From positions 47,440,456-47,504,455 of the forward strand of contig NC_051070.1 of NCBI RefSeq assembly GCF_004664715.2: a stretch of 64,000 bases of DNA, read 5' to 3'. The notes beneath the pieces were generated by a model, which was not told the DNA's origin, did not search any database, and worked only from the letters and a program-made list of their open reading frames with translations. Position 1 is the first letter of the stretch, and each line of letters begins with the position of its first letter. Made by a program: the position numbers and the translations under genes. This document shows, in pieces, positions 45,213 through 54,615 of the stretch. The stretch comes from Peromyscus leucopus. Taxonomy: Eukaryota > Chordata > Mammalia > Rodentia > Cricetidae.

Positions 45213-45545
45213 AACCAACCCCCCTCCCCACTTACGGCTTGTGCGGCCAAGTGTGTACTAATTTAAGGAATCTGGCATTCACCCAGGAGACTTGGTTCTA
45301 CTTCTGAATAAGCAGACAGTACTTAGTTCAACCTAGTCGGTCTTTATGCTTTTGGCAAGTTCTTCCTAGAGGTGATGAATGTGAGGGGTCCACTTCAGGT
45401 CTTTCCCTTCACTGAACTCAGATTCTTGCTTTGTAAGTAGTTCCCACTGCAGAAGTTATTTTCTGTTAACCACCAGGCTCTAGTTTCTTCTCACCAACAC
45501 TAAAGGATGGAGTTGGCATCATCACATTAAACTAAGAAGCATCTC

Positions 45546-45767
45546 TAAGTGAATTTAAATGCACTTTATTTTTAGACAACCTACATGACATGTTTTTTCT
45601 TTAAAAAAAAAAAGAGAAAAAGAAAAAAACAATGTCTTCACTCCAAATAAATCATGGTCAAAATAAAAGCTCAAGATGATATCAGTCCCATTTGTCCTAA
45701 GTCCTGGTGTTGTATGGATGGTAAGCAGCAGTCGGTTATGGTGACAGGTGATAGATCCAATTTGTTA
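45546..45767 (-). other. Tpt1: Tpt1 exon 6: stop codon and 3' UTR
   Basis: Acceptor TTTTCCAG|TAACAAATTGG places the TAA stop at the first bases of the exon. The 3' UTR runs about 220 nt and closely resembles the human TPT1 3' UTR, including the GGATCTATCACCTGTCA and CATGTCATGTAGGTTGTC blocks. A U/C-rich tract lies at 45599-45630. The polyadenylation signal AATAAA is at 45565-45570, so cleavage is expected near 45546-45552; the exact base is inferred. Confidence 0.93.
45565..45570 (-). terminator. Tpt1: Tpt1 polyadenylation signal AATAAA
   Basis: Canonical hexamer on the minus strand (TTTATT on the plus strand), followed by GTGCATTTAAATTC as at the end of human TPT1 mRNA. Confidence 0.92.
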
Positions 45768-48643
45768 CTGGAAAACAATGAGAGTGCATTAAGAGCTACC
45801 CCCAGCTCAAAAGCACAGCTGTCCCACCATAGCCATGTACTCCCCAATTCAATCTGGACTGCCACAAAGACAGGCAGGAAGCGCAGGGAGCATTTTCTTT
45901 GGCATCCTAGTGCAAACCAGAAGAACCACAAACTGTTCTAGGTCTATCAGTGGATGCAGACTACCCTCACCAAGCCGGCAGCACCTGCCAATCTGTCTGC
46001 AGATCCCATCCTCCACAAACGGCAGACACTGCTGAATCCGACCGACCCCACCCTGTCCCAGAGTGCTCACCCACTTTGTATTTCTTCAGGATAACTCTAA
46101 GCTCACCTTCTACCCAGCCAACTCAAAAGCCTCCAAAAATCAGTTTCTTATGAACACTTCTGTATTCAGTTTTACTAAATTTAGTCAACTCAGGAGAAAT
46201 CCTGTGGTCCAATATGAAATGGACTTGAACCCACCGTGGGGCAGGGGCAGTTATTGCCAGTTCACACAATCTTTACTGCAGGTTAGTGCCCAACTCTACT
46301 TGCCTACAGATGACCTTGAGAGCCTTCCTGCCCTCACCAGTTTCTCTGAGCACTCTACCTCCAGGCTTTTATGTATGAGGCACTATTCACTTTAGATCCC
46401 ACAAGAGGGAGCCTAGATCTCACCACCTAGAGGGCATCTGTAAAACCCATGCCTACCATCTGTAGATGGCAAAGATCACACCTGAAAAACTTGCTGGTTT
46501 TACACTATAATTTCAACATATACTTACACATTTTTCCATCTCTAAGCCATCCTTAAAGAAAATCATGAATGGAGTCACACCATCTTCACGGTAGTCCAGA
46601 AGAGCAACCATGCCATCTGGATTCATGTTTTCACCAATAAAAAACTGAAGAAACAAGTTACAAACACCTACAATCAAACTGTTATACTCACAGACACAAA
46701 TCCAAGTAAACGACAACAAAAGGGAGACTCAGAACAGCTCTAAGCCACCCCTCCCCCAAACAGGGCTTCTCTGCATAGCTTTGGAGCCTGTCCTGGGACT
46801 CGCTCTGTACATCCACCTGCCTCTGCTCACGAGTGCTGGGATTAAAGGTGTGCACCACCACCACCTGGCTCCAAGCCAACATTTTGGCCAAGTAAAAACT
46901 CTGATGCTAGCCAAGTGTGTTGGCACACACCTTTAATCTCAGCACTCAGCAGGCAGACATTTGGCCCTCTGGGTTCAAAGGCCTGCCTAGTCTACAGAGA
47001 AACCCTGTCTCAATGAAAAGTAAAAGTTCATCAGTTTCAATTATAGCTCCTAGTCTGGAGTGGTGGCACACACCTTTAATCTCAAGAGGCTGAGGTGGGT
47101 GTACCTCAGGGGGTTCAAAGCTAGCCTGGCTTACACAGGGAGTTCATGTACAGATGTAACAAACCAAAGCAGCCCCTTTGTTCCCATGGTTAAGACTGTA
47201 TCATTCTTTGACTTATTTACCTGGTAGTTATTGAAATTAGCAAGGATGTGCTTAATTTGCTCTGCAGCCCCAGTCATAAAAGGCTTTACTCTTTCTGGTT
47301 TCTGCTCTTCAAGTTTGCCTTTGAGTCTGAAACAGTAAATTGTAACAGGTCATCAAAGTATTCAATTTTCAGCAAAATCAGTTTTTTCCATTAAGTAAAA
47401 AAATACATGCCCCAACCTAAAAACAAAAGTCTACTGGCTATGAGCAAAATGCTACAATACACTACTAGGTGACAGAGGAAAACATTCAAGAACTTTAATT
47501 CCAAGCAATAGTAACTTTTAAAAAGGAATTTTTTTCTATTCTTCAAAGTTAAAGCCGGCCCGCTTGCTCCAGTATGCTCCTATTAATGAAAAGCAACCAT
47601 CAGTGTGTAACAAAAGGTCCTCCCTTCCCGAGTCCTTTATAACTAAGGAACCAAGTAGACACAAATCTTCTAGAACCCTGACCACCAAAACAGGGTGCTC
47701 ATAGCTCACTTACGATTTCATGTAATCTTTGATGTACTTTTTGTAGGCCTCTTTTGTGAAGCTGGTTTCTTGTAAGTGGTGGTTCATGACAATGTCCACA
47801 CCGGTGACTACTGTGCTTTCGGTACCTTCGCCCTCTGGGCCTTCGGCGGAAGCATTTCCACCAATGAGCGAGTCATCGATGTTACCCTCTGTTCTACTGA
47901 CCATCTACATTAAGGAAACAAAACAGTTTCGTTGCAAAAAAACCCACCTCCAACTTACCTTCTACACACTCCGACAACGATCTGTCACCTCCCTGAAACA
48001 CTTTAACCCAACCCCAACAACAAAAAAAATCGCTGCCCGGACCGAAAACCATGGCCCCTCTAACCAAGCGGAAGCCCGAAGCTGCGGGCTCTCGGCCCGC
48101 CAGGGGTTAAGCGCACACACTGCCAAGATATCCTAAACAGAGACAATATGTCCCCGAGCGCCCGGAAGGAGGATGGGCGCTGAGTTCGCGGACCTATTTC
48201 CAGGCTCGGCTCCGCCTCCACTTTTCTAGAAAAACCCAAGGCCGGAAAGAGCGTCTCCTCCGCCTGGAGGCGGCTGGGAGGATTGCACGAGCTCCGGCGG
48301 GCGAGCCGCAAACCCCAGCCCGGCTGCCCGGCTGGCCTCCCGGCCTCCCCGCGGCGCCCCGCTCACCTTGCCCTCCACCTCCAGGCACAGCCCGTCCGCG
48401 ATCTCCCGGATCTTGTAGATGTCGGAGAAGAGCTCGTCATCTGGAGAGGGACAGAGAGAGCCGCCCGTCACCCGGCGGAGGCCCGCCATTTCCCGCGCCG
48501 GCTGGGCGCACGCGGCGGCGGCTCCCGGCCCCAAGCCCTGCGCTCGCGTCCTCCCCGCCCCGGCCTCCCCGAGCCCACCCGCACCCAGGCCCGCGGGGGC
48601 GGCGGGGGAACTCACGGCTGATGAGGTCCCGGTAGATGATCAT
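45765..48643 (-). CDS. Tpt1: Tpt1, translationally controlled tumour protein (TCTP), complete spliced CDS
   Basis: Joined exons 48616-48643, 48367-48440, 47714-47904, 47221-47326 and 46528-46644 give 516 nt = 172 codons, with TAA at 45765-45767 opening exon 6. All five introns are GT-AG. The protein starts MIIYRDLIS and ends GLEMEKC, the full family length. The two TCTP signatures are visible: one around residues 48-59 ([12 protein letters not shown]) and one at 129-151 (from FNNYQFF to LLDY). The Plk-site serines S46 and S64 and the cysteines C28 and C172 are present. K107, N130 and F159 match the rodent rather than the human form as I recall them. TCTP is an abundant cytosolic and nuclear, calcium- and tubulin-binding protein linked to growth, anti-apoptosis and histamine release. 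Introns and the CpG promoter argue against one of the many processed Tpt1 pseudogenes. Start ATG sits in a good context (GCCACCATGA). Confidence 0.98.
45833..45957 (-). ncRNA. Snora31: H/ACA box snoRNA in Tpt1 intron 5, SNORA31-like
   Basis: About 125 nt on the Tpt1 sense strand folds as two hairpins. The 5' hairpin closes with GCATCC/GGATGC (45952-45957 with its 3' arm near 45902-45907) and has an inner AGAAC/GTTCT stem and an internal loop. An AAAGAA H box (ANANNA) follows at about 45895-45900. The 3' hairpin closes with CTCCC/GGGAG and has an inner CTGCC/GGCAG stem. An ACA box lies at 45836-45838, three nt before the predicted 3' end. SNORA31 (ACA31) is known to be hosted by TPT1 and to guide 28S rRNA pseudouridylation. 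The fold is seen in the sequence; the name rests on host-gene identity. It would be excised from the intron lariat. Confidence 0.8.
46528..46644 (-). CDS. Tpt1: Tpt1 exon 5 (last coding exon)
   Basis: 117 nt coding residues 134-172 ([11 protein letters not shown] to LEMEKC). Acceptor is TTCTTCAG|TTTTTT and donor is TGT|GTAAGT. The last sense codon (Cys172) ends the exon, so the stop codon is supplied by exon 6. Confidence 0.97.
46745..46872 (-). mobile_element. B1 SINE in Tpt1 intron 4
   Basis: Antisense B1: GGGCTTCTCTGCATAGC through GTGCTGGGATTAAAGG and CACCACCTGGC. Internal part shortened. It is in the same orientation as Tpt1. Confidence 0.9.
46903..47020 (+). mobile_element. B1 SINE in Tpt1 intron 4
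   Basis: Sense B1 head (GTGTGTTGGCACACACCTTTAA) to ACAGAGAAACCCTGTCTC; middle section deleted. It faces the 46745 copy, so the two could pair as an inverted repeat in the pre-mRNA. Confidence 0.85.
47050..47165 (+). mobile_element. Degraded B1 SINE in Tpt1 intron 4
   Basis: TGGAGTGGTGGCACACACCTTTAATCTC opens a diverged and truncated B1. Nothing else is seen in the intron. Confidence 0.75.
47221..47326 (-). CDS. Tpt1: Tpt1 exon 4
   Basis: 106 nt coding residues 98-133 ([15 protein letters not shown] to FNNYQ), mostly the helical hairpin of TCTP. Acceptor is TGTTTCAG|ACTC and donor is CAG|GTAAAT. Ends in phase 0. Introns on both sides lack strong secondary structure. Confidence 0.97.
47714..47904 (-). 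CDS. Tpt1: Tpt1 exon 3
   Basis: 191 nt coding residues 35-97 plus two bases of Ser98 ([11 protein letters not shown] to KDYMK). Acceptor is ATGTAG|ATGGTC and donor is AAATC|GTAAGT. It carries the flexible acidic loop with S46 and S64 and the first TCTP signature. Its ATG at the acceptor is the in-frame Met35, not a separate start. Confidence 0.97.
48367..48440 (-). CDS. Tpt1: Tpt1 exon 2
   Basis: 74 nt coding residues 10-34 (HDELFSD to LEVEGK). Acceptor CCTCTCCAG|ATGACG lies after a pyrimidine tract, and the donor is AAG|GTGAGC. Ends in phase 0. Confidence 0.97.
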
Positions 48644-48741
48644 GGTGGCGGCTGGGGGACGGCGGCGCTAGCCTGACAGCGCGGAGCGGGCGCGGTGCAG
48701 CCGGAGCGGCGCTCGGGGGGAGGGGGGAGCGGGCGGAAAAG
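48616..48741 (-). other. Tpt1: Tpt1 exon 1 (5' UTR plus first 28 coding nt)
   Basis: The likely start site is the C at 48741, opening a pyrimidine tract (CTTTTCCGCCCGCTCCCCCC). This is a 5' TOP motif, as expected for an mRNA under mTOR-dependent translational control. The 5' UTR is about 98 nt and GC-rich. Coding begins at 48643 (MIIYRDLIS) and the exon ends at 48616 with donor C|GTGAGT, leaving phase 1 (first base of His10). The exact start base is inferred from TATA spacing and from resemblance to the human 5' UTR. Confidence 0.9.
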
Positions 48742-48764
48742 GCCGACGCGGGCGCTCCCCAACC

Positions 48765-48771
48765 TCATATA
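48765..48771 (-). promoter_or_regulatory. Tpt1: Tpt1 TATA box (TATATGA)
   Basis: CTCTATATGAGG on the minus strand lies 24-30 nt upstream of the TOP start at 48741. A TATA box inside a CpG island, together with a TOP start, is typical of this highly expressed gene. Confidence 0.85.
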
Positions 48772-48785
48772 GAGGGCACGTTCCT

Positions 48786-48793
48786 CGACGTCA
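48786..48793 (-). promoter_or_regulatory. CRE-like site TGACGTCG upstream of Tpt1
   Basis: One mismatch from the palindromic CRE (TGACGTCA), about 50 nt upstream of the start. CREB/cAMP control of TPT1 has been reported; binding here is inferred. Confidence 0.65.
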
Positions 48794-48827
48794 TCGCCCG
48801 CTGCGCCCCCGGAACTGCCGCAAGCGG

Positions 48828-48835
48828 TGACGTGG
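48828..48835 (+). promoter_or_regulatory. Second ATF/CREB-type site TGACGTGG
   Basis: Half-CRE of the ATF6/UPRE type between Tpt1 and the outward-facing CpG-rich side. It could serve either direction of a divergent promoter. Confidence 0.45.
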
Positions 48836-49420
48836 CACGCAGGGCGACGCGGGGGGCGTGGCCACGTCCCGGCCCGGACCCCGGGAGGGCGGCGGGCATC
48901 CGGGGACTCGGCCGGGAGACACAATGCGGTGCTTTCTCGGGTGCGCGCGGGGGCGGGCGGGCCGGGGGGCGGCGGAGGGGGCGGCGGAGACGGGGGTGAG
49001 GGGTGCTGGGCATCGCGCGCCCGAGGCCTGCTGGGACCGGAAGGGAACTCGCGGCTGATCGGACGGCCCCGCCGCTTGAGTCACCACCTCCCGGGTGTGG
49101 CTCCCGGGGTAGCTGCACCCGCCTCCCGCCGCGCCCCGCAGCTCAAGTTCCCACCCCTTTCTCGGAAAGAAAAGGTCAGCAGCATGGGACGCCGGTTGCC
49201 GCGCGCGCCGCCGAGCCGGCGGGGACGACGGGGACGGCGCTGGTCTGGCGTCCCGGATCTCCGGCCTCTGGCCCCCGGCCGCCCACTGACTCCACCGGGC
49301 AGGTGTCGCCGGCCCTGTGGTCTCTCCGCCGGGTTCCGGGTGTGCAAAGCCTGCGGTGGATCTGGCAGGACAGGACGGGACAGGACAGCTCTCGGCTGTT
49401 TTTTTGGTCTTGGTCTCAAA

Positions 49421-50485
49421 GGACTTTGTCCTTTGTTAGAACCGAGTTCTGTGTTGTCACTTTTGTCCCGGTTGCTTCAGGGTTAGACAAGGCCAAAATG
49501 AGGCGCTTCCCACTTGCCCGGGTGACTTGAACAGCGTTTGACATCCCTTACGAAGTACAACAAACAGAAATACCAACTTCTCAGTCCGGTCGTCCAGGTC
49601 AACGTGTATGACAGACAGGATGAAATCGCAAAGTTTTCTTCCATTCCAGATTTGGTTGCAGTCTGTTGTATTCCTAGTGTTGGCGAGTTTCTCGCGGGTC
49701 CCACGTAAGAGCGACACGGCCAGTCCTGCCTGTAGAAAGCTTCCTACTAGTATGTCAAAGGCGCAGGCTTACAGATTAACAAATTGTCATACATACAGTA
49801 ATAACGCATTCAGCAGTAAACTGGGAGGATGAAACCAAAACGGCCACTTAAATGGGATCCACTCAAGAAGATGGAGTGCTCTAACACGACACTAAAAGCC
49901 ACTGGAAATAAAAGGGGGTAAGAGGGACCAGAGAACATGGACACATAACGGGTGGTCAGTGAGTTTGCACTCTCAAAACACAGTTATTTCTGGGTTATGT
50001 GAATTCTTAGGTAGACATTATCCCAGGCACTTAACATTTTCAGAGTGTTCAAAAACACACATTAATACAGAACATTACTCTCTAATTTTTTCTGTTATTT
50101 CCAGTCTTATGCCCAAATAAAAGGTTTTTTTTTTTTCTTTTTTTCTTTTTTTTTTTTTTTTTTCACATGGTTAAAAAACAACAAAAAACCACTATGGTGG
50201 AAAAGATCTGAAGACTCCAAGCCTAACTAAGTTGAAATGTTGTCTCCGTTACCAGTCCTGTGATCTTGGGAAAGTCTACCTCTTTGAGCTTCAGTATAAA
50301 ATGGAATTTCTGTGAGTGAAATGGGACAAACTGGCTGGCATGCTTAATAGGTCATAAATATAGATGGGATATGTGTGTGATTCCCAAGTTTCATTTTACT
50401 TTTTTTCAAATTATTCCTGAAGCTGTTACTGTCAGGTCCAAAAGCCATTTGTCCCGAGTTTCTTCTGGACCTGACAGTTACCTCT
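49421..50485. other. Upstream flank of Tpt1, repeat-poor
   Basis: No SINE for about 1 kb. A T-rich tract lies at 50127-50163. Weak splice-like signals (TTCCATTCCAG at 49649 and CCAC|GTAAGA at 49704) could frame a noncoding exon on the plus strand. Confidence 0.4.
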
Positions 50486-50489
50486 CTTA

Positions 50490-50960
50490 CTGTCTGTGTG
50501 TGTAGCCAAGCTGGCTTTGAACTGACTTTGTAGACCAGACAGGCCTGGAAATCAGGGGTCTCCTCCCTCAGCCTCCATAGGGCTAGGATTACAGGTGTGA
50601 GCCCACCATTATCTCAAATTATCATTTGTGATGAGAAAGAACGCCTAACAGGCTGGTGTGAACTAGAAAGTAGGCCCTCAGGATGTGGTCTGATGAATTG
50701 AAGGTGGATGAGTTTGATTTGGAATGCTCTTGTTTATTGGGTCAGAAAATGGATAAGAAACCAGCCAAACTGGACTAGTCCTAGTAGTTTGAAAACCTTC
50801 ACTTTGAGATAATGTCAATGATTTTTTTTTTTTTTTTTTTTGACAAGGTACCCTGTAGCCCTGGCTGGCCTGGAATTTGCTATACAGACCCGGCTGACCT
50901 TGAATTAACAGAGATCTGGGTCTTGGGATTAAAGGTGTATACAGTTCCTGATACCCACAG
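50490..50960 (-). mobile_element. Two old antisense B1 SINEs
   Basis: 50498-50612 (GTGTAGCCAAGCTGGC to GGATTACAGGTGTG) and 50822-50950 (T run, GACAAGGTACCCTG to GGGATTAAAGG). Confidence 0.75.
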
Positions 50961-51032
50961 TGCTTTTTAAATTAAGGGTTTCAAAAACAAATTTAATGAA
51001 TAGTGAACAGTTTTATTTAAAAATGAATGAAA

Positions 51033-51690
51033 TGGAGGGCTAGGTGTAGTGGCACCACAGATTTGTAATTCCAGGTTTTGAGAGGTGAAGACTGGAGAAT
51101 CGGGAATATGGGGTCATCTTCAGATACACAAGTTCTGGACTCCCTGAGAACTTGTCTCAGAAACAAAAACAAATGAACAAAAGAAACCCTCAACAACAAA
51201 TAATGGAATACGGGATTCTGTGATCCTTTCTGCATCCTGAGAGGGGCCTGAGACTCTGTTCAAATAAACTCAAGGACGAAAATAATAGAAAATACAGTGA
51301 ATCAAGCCAGGTGTGGTGGCATACCCCTTTAATCCAGGTAGTCTGTAGACAGAGGCACAACACATCTCTGAGTTCAAGGCCAGCTTGGTCTACAAAATGA
51401 GTTCCAGGACAACCAGAGCTGCACAGAGACACCCCACCCCACCCCACCCCACCCTACCCCACTCCACCCCACCCCACCCCACCCCGCCACCAAAAAGAAA
51501 ATACAATGAATCATAGTAAAAGTAAGCATGGCTGGGAGGTAGCTCACACCTTTAATCTCAGCACTTGGGAGGCAGAGGCAGGCAGATCTCTGTGAGTTCC
51601 GAGTTCAACCTGGTCTACATTGTGAGTTCCAAGACAGCAAAGGCTACACAGAAACCCTGTCTGGAAAAACAAAACAGAACAAAAAGCTAA
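51033..51690 (+). mobile_element. Three sense B1 SINEs with a (CCCCA)n run
   Basis: 51036-51170 (old), 51308-51430 (CAGGTGTGGTGGCATACCCC) ending in a CCCCA run at 51431-51490, and 51525-51685 (GGAGGTAGCTCACACC to CCCTGTCTGGAAAAAC). Confidence 0.85.
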
Positions 51691-51847
51691 ACATTATGAA
51701 TTACAGTGTTGGGGAAATGGCCTAGGGCTTTGCAGTGGCAAGTTCTAGGCAAAAAATTTGTATCACCAGTGTTCAACAGGGCTAGGTTGTAGTCTAGTAG
51801 CCAGTGGAACTGTATGGTCTAATGGTCAGTGGGACTGTATGGTCTAA

Positions 51848-52194
51848 CGCTGTGGATATCACTCTATATAAATAAAACACTGATGGCCAGTGACCACGCA
51901 GGAAGTATAGGCGGGACAAAGAGAGAGGAGAATTGGGGAAATAGAAAGAAGGAGGGAGAGACACTGCAGCCACCGCCAGGACAAGCAGCATGTAAAGATG
52001 CCGGTAAGCCACCAGCCACATGACAAGGTATAAATTTATAGAAATGGGTTAATTTAAGATATAAGAACAGTTAGCAAGAAGCCTGCCACGGCCATACAGT
52101 TTATAAGTAATATAACTGTCTGAGTGATTATTTTATAAGTGGATTGTGGGACTGTGGGGCTTGGTGGAACCTGGAGAGAAGCCCTCCAGCAACA
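51848..52194 (+). mobile_element. Solo LTR of the mys-like family
   Basis: 347 bp, collinear with the 35764 LTR but with scattered substitutions. Perfect 6 bp duplication GTCTAA at 51842-51847 and 52195-52200. No internal region, so it arose by LTR-LTR recombination after integration. First base is C instead of T. Confidence 0.9.
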
Positions 52195-52422
52195 GTCTAA
52201 TGGTCAGTGGAACTGTAGTCTAGTGGTCAGTGGAACGGTATGGTTAATGGTCAGCTGAGCTCTAAGTATTGAGGGCTGTTGCAGTTATATGAACAGTGAG
52301 GCTGTAGTCCAGAGGTCAGTAGAACCATTCCTCATTCCTGGCTGCAAGAACTTGATATGATGCCAGACCTGCACACAAGATGAATAGAGCTTGGAATTTT
52401 ACGGGTGGGATCCAGACATCTG

Positions 52423-52424
<2 letters not shown>

Positions 52425-52464
<40 letters not shown>
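52425..52464. repeat. (TG)n microsatellite
   Basis: 40 bp at the tail of the next B1. Confidence 0.95.
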
Positions 52465-52467
<3 letters not shown>

Positions 52468-52470
<3 letters not shown>

Positions 52471-52634
52471 TTTTTCGAGAAAGGGTTTCTCTGCGTAGCT
52501 TTGGCACCTTTCCTGAACTCACTCTGTAGCCCAGGCTGGCTTCAAACTCATAGAGATCCTCCTGCCTCTGCCTCCCGCATGCTGGGATTAAAGGCGTGCG
52601 CCACCACCGCCACCGCCGCCACCGCCGCCTGGCG
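52468..52634 (-). mobile_element. B1 SINE with CCG/CCA expansion at its 5' end
   Basis: TTTTTTCGAGAAAGGGTTTC to GCGCCACCACCGCC, then extra CACCGCCGCC units before TGGCGG; a smaller case of the 8431 expansion. Confidence 0.9.
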
Positions 52635-52763
52635 GTTCTGAACTTTTTTAATCTTTGCAGATTGCCAATGTGCAGCCAAGTCGAGAGACCACTAGTAAGA
52701 AGAGAATTTTTTAAAATAGTCAGTAGAAGGAGTTTGGTACCCTTTAAAAGTGCAGGTGTGAGT

Positions 52764-52930
52764 CGGGCGGTGGTGGCACACGCCTTTAATCCCAGCACTC
52801 GGGAGGCAGAGCCAGGCGGATCTCTGTGAGTTGGAGGCCAGCCTGGACTACCAAGTGAGTCCCAGGAAAGGCACAAAGCTACACAGAGAAACCCTGTCTC
52901 GAAAAAACAAAAAACAACAACAAAAAAAAA
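52764..52930 (+). mobile_element. Young B1 SINE with 15 bp target duplication
   Basis: TCGGGCGGTGGTGGCACACGC to CTGTCTCGAAAAAAC. AAAAGTGCAGGTGTG repeats on both sides. Confidence 0.94.
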
Positions 52931-53139
52931 AGTGCAGGTGTGTCCGAAAGCCAGAAAGAAGCCCTCAAGCCAGGATCTGCCTTGTGTGGGGCTGGCAGAT
53001 CACCTGCTGTTCCCTGAGCAGGAAGTTGCTCCATTGCCAACTCTTATCAAGTGTGCCAGCTGAGAGAGTGTTGCTGGGGTGAGGAAGACAAGCTGAAAAT
53101 ACCTTCCTTAATTCTTTTCTCTCCCTTTAAAAAGGAAGC

Positions 53140-53287
53140 TGCGAAGCCGGGTGTGGTGGTGCACGCCTTTTATCCCAGCACCTGAGAGGCAGAGGCAGGA
53201 GGATCTCTGTGCGTTCAAGGCCAGCCTGATCTCTATAGCAAGCTCCAGGACAGCCAGGACTGCATAGAGAAAATCAAAAATCAAAAA
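53140..53287 (+). mobile_element. B1 SINE with target duplication
   Basis: GCCGGGTGTGGTGGTGCACGC; AAAAAGGAAGCT on both sides. Confidence 0.9.
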
Positions 53288-53289
53288 GG

Positions 53290-54265
53290 AAGCTTCTAAT
53301 TGGCTATGAAAATAAAAGGGGAAAATGTGTGTGGGGTCCCTACAAGTGCCACAGCCCTAAGAGTAATGACCCACGGGAGGCAAGAAGGAAATCTTCCTTG
53401 CCACTGAAGAGAAAAGTCTGTGAATTTAACCTTCCTGGTTTCTGTAGTGCTCCCTGTGAGCACTCTACAAGGGCAGAGCAGGAGAGAAAGAAAGAAAGAG
53501 AGGGAAGAAAGAGAAAAGGCGTGGACCGGAAGGGCAGCTCACCCGGTGAAGAGCTTGAGAGCACCAGGACCTGAGCACCCACGGAAAGCCAAGTGTGGCT
53601 GCACGTGTCCCAGCTCCGACGGTCAGCGGCAGGCAGCAGGAGGAGGCCGGGGCTTCCAACTAGTCCAGTTAAAACAGTGAGAAAATAAGGTGGAGAGAGA
53701 GAGAGAGAGAATACGCCTGTGTTGACCTCTGGCCTCTACAGCTGCACACACCAGTGCACCCCCAATGCCGCCCCCCCCCAATCAAAGACATAAACTTGTC
53801 TTAAACTGTTACCTTCCCCATAGTCCATTTCTAAAATTACATCCTCTAGTAAAAAGAAAACGAGATTACAATCTCTGGCCTCCTCTTTCCTCTTTGCTCT
53901 GTTTCCTTCTGGTCTCCTCTTGGAATTCCCTATTCTTTTCTCCCTAACTTTACCTTGGAGCTCATCATCAACATTCTATTTTATGTGGTTTCCCCTTCAA
54001 GGTGGCAGACAAACCAGAGAGGCAGAGATTTGCTCACAGCCTGCCTGTCCCCGGTGCCTGGAACAGTGCCTAGTTAGGAAGCCAGTAAGCGACTTTAATG
54101 AATGACTGGAGGCCAAAACTAATAATAGCAAGCGGCAGCGAACTCAAGCCATGTTCTAGTGCAGTCCCCTGTCAGGTTGTTCTGGTGGAGAATCAGATTT
54201 TTTTCTGGATTCCTGTACAGTCAGAAACTTAGGTCACAGTGTAACTGATACCAGAAAAGCCTGTC
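53290..54265. other. Intergenic, no gene seen
   Basis: A B3-like remnant (GTGTTGACCTCTGGCC) lies at 53690-53770; no exon recognised. Confidence 0.45.
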
Positions 54266-54269
54266 CCTT

Positions 54270-54427
54270 CTTTTTTTTTTTTTTTTTTCGAGACAGGGTT
54301 TCTCTGTGTAGCTTTGCGCCTTTCCTGGGACTCACTTGGTAGCCCAGGCTGGCCTCGAACTCACAGAGATCCGCCTGGCTCTGCCTCCCGAGTGCTGGGA
54401 TTAAAGGCGTGCGCCACCACTGCCCGG
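54270..54427 (-). mobile_element. Young B1 SINE with 15 bp target duplication
   Basis: TTTCGAGACAGGGTTTC to CACCACTGCCCGGCG; CCTGTCCCTTCTTTT on both sides. Confidence 0.94.
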
Positions 54428-54477
54428 CGCCTGTCCCTTCTTTTAACACACAGTTGTACATAAGGAAAGCCAACATA

Positions 54478-54615
54478 TGGCTGGGTGTGGTGGTACACAC
54501 ACTGTTGCCAGTACTTGGGAGGCAGAGGCGGGTAGATCTGAGTCGGAGGCCAGCCTGGTCTACACAGTGTGCCCTATGCCAGCCAGGGCTGTATAATGAG
54601 ACTGTCTCAAAAGCA
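54478..54615 (+). mobile_element. B1 SINE
   Basis: GGCTGGGTGTGGTGGTACACAC to GACTGTCTCAAAAGC. Confidence 0.88.

Larger units (their letters stand above)
48050..49420. other. CpG island spanning Tpt1 promoter, exons 1-2 and upstream DNA
   Basis: CpG is frequent and G+C very high from intron 2 (48050) to about 49420, in sharp contrast with flanking DNA. No SINE interrupts it. It reaches about 680 bp beyond the Tpt1 start, more than a one-way promoter needs. In human, TPT1-AS1 starts head-to-head here; no spliced product is provable from this sequence alone. Confidence 0.85.

Noticed and set aside
45959..46005. Alternative stem TGCAGAC/GTCTGCA upstream of the snoRNA
   Set aside because: A good local hairpin with an inner GGCAG/CTGCC stem, but it competes for the bases of the GCATCC stem and has no ACA box at the right distance. 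The downstream two-hairpin fold fits better.
48827..49486. 219-codon open frame upstream of Tpt1
   Set aside because: GC-rich CpG-island DNA is poor in stops and gives long frames on both strands. The product is Arg/Gly/Pro-rich with no domain.
51431..51490. CCCCA array as a telomere-like or CRISPR-like repeat
   Set aside because: Simple 5-bp satellite at a B1 tail; there are no spacers and the unit is not telomeric.
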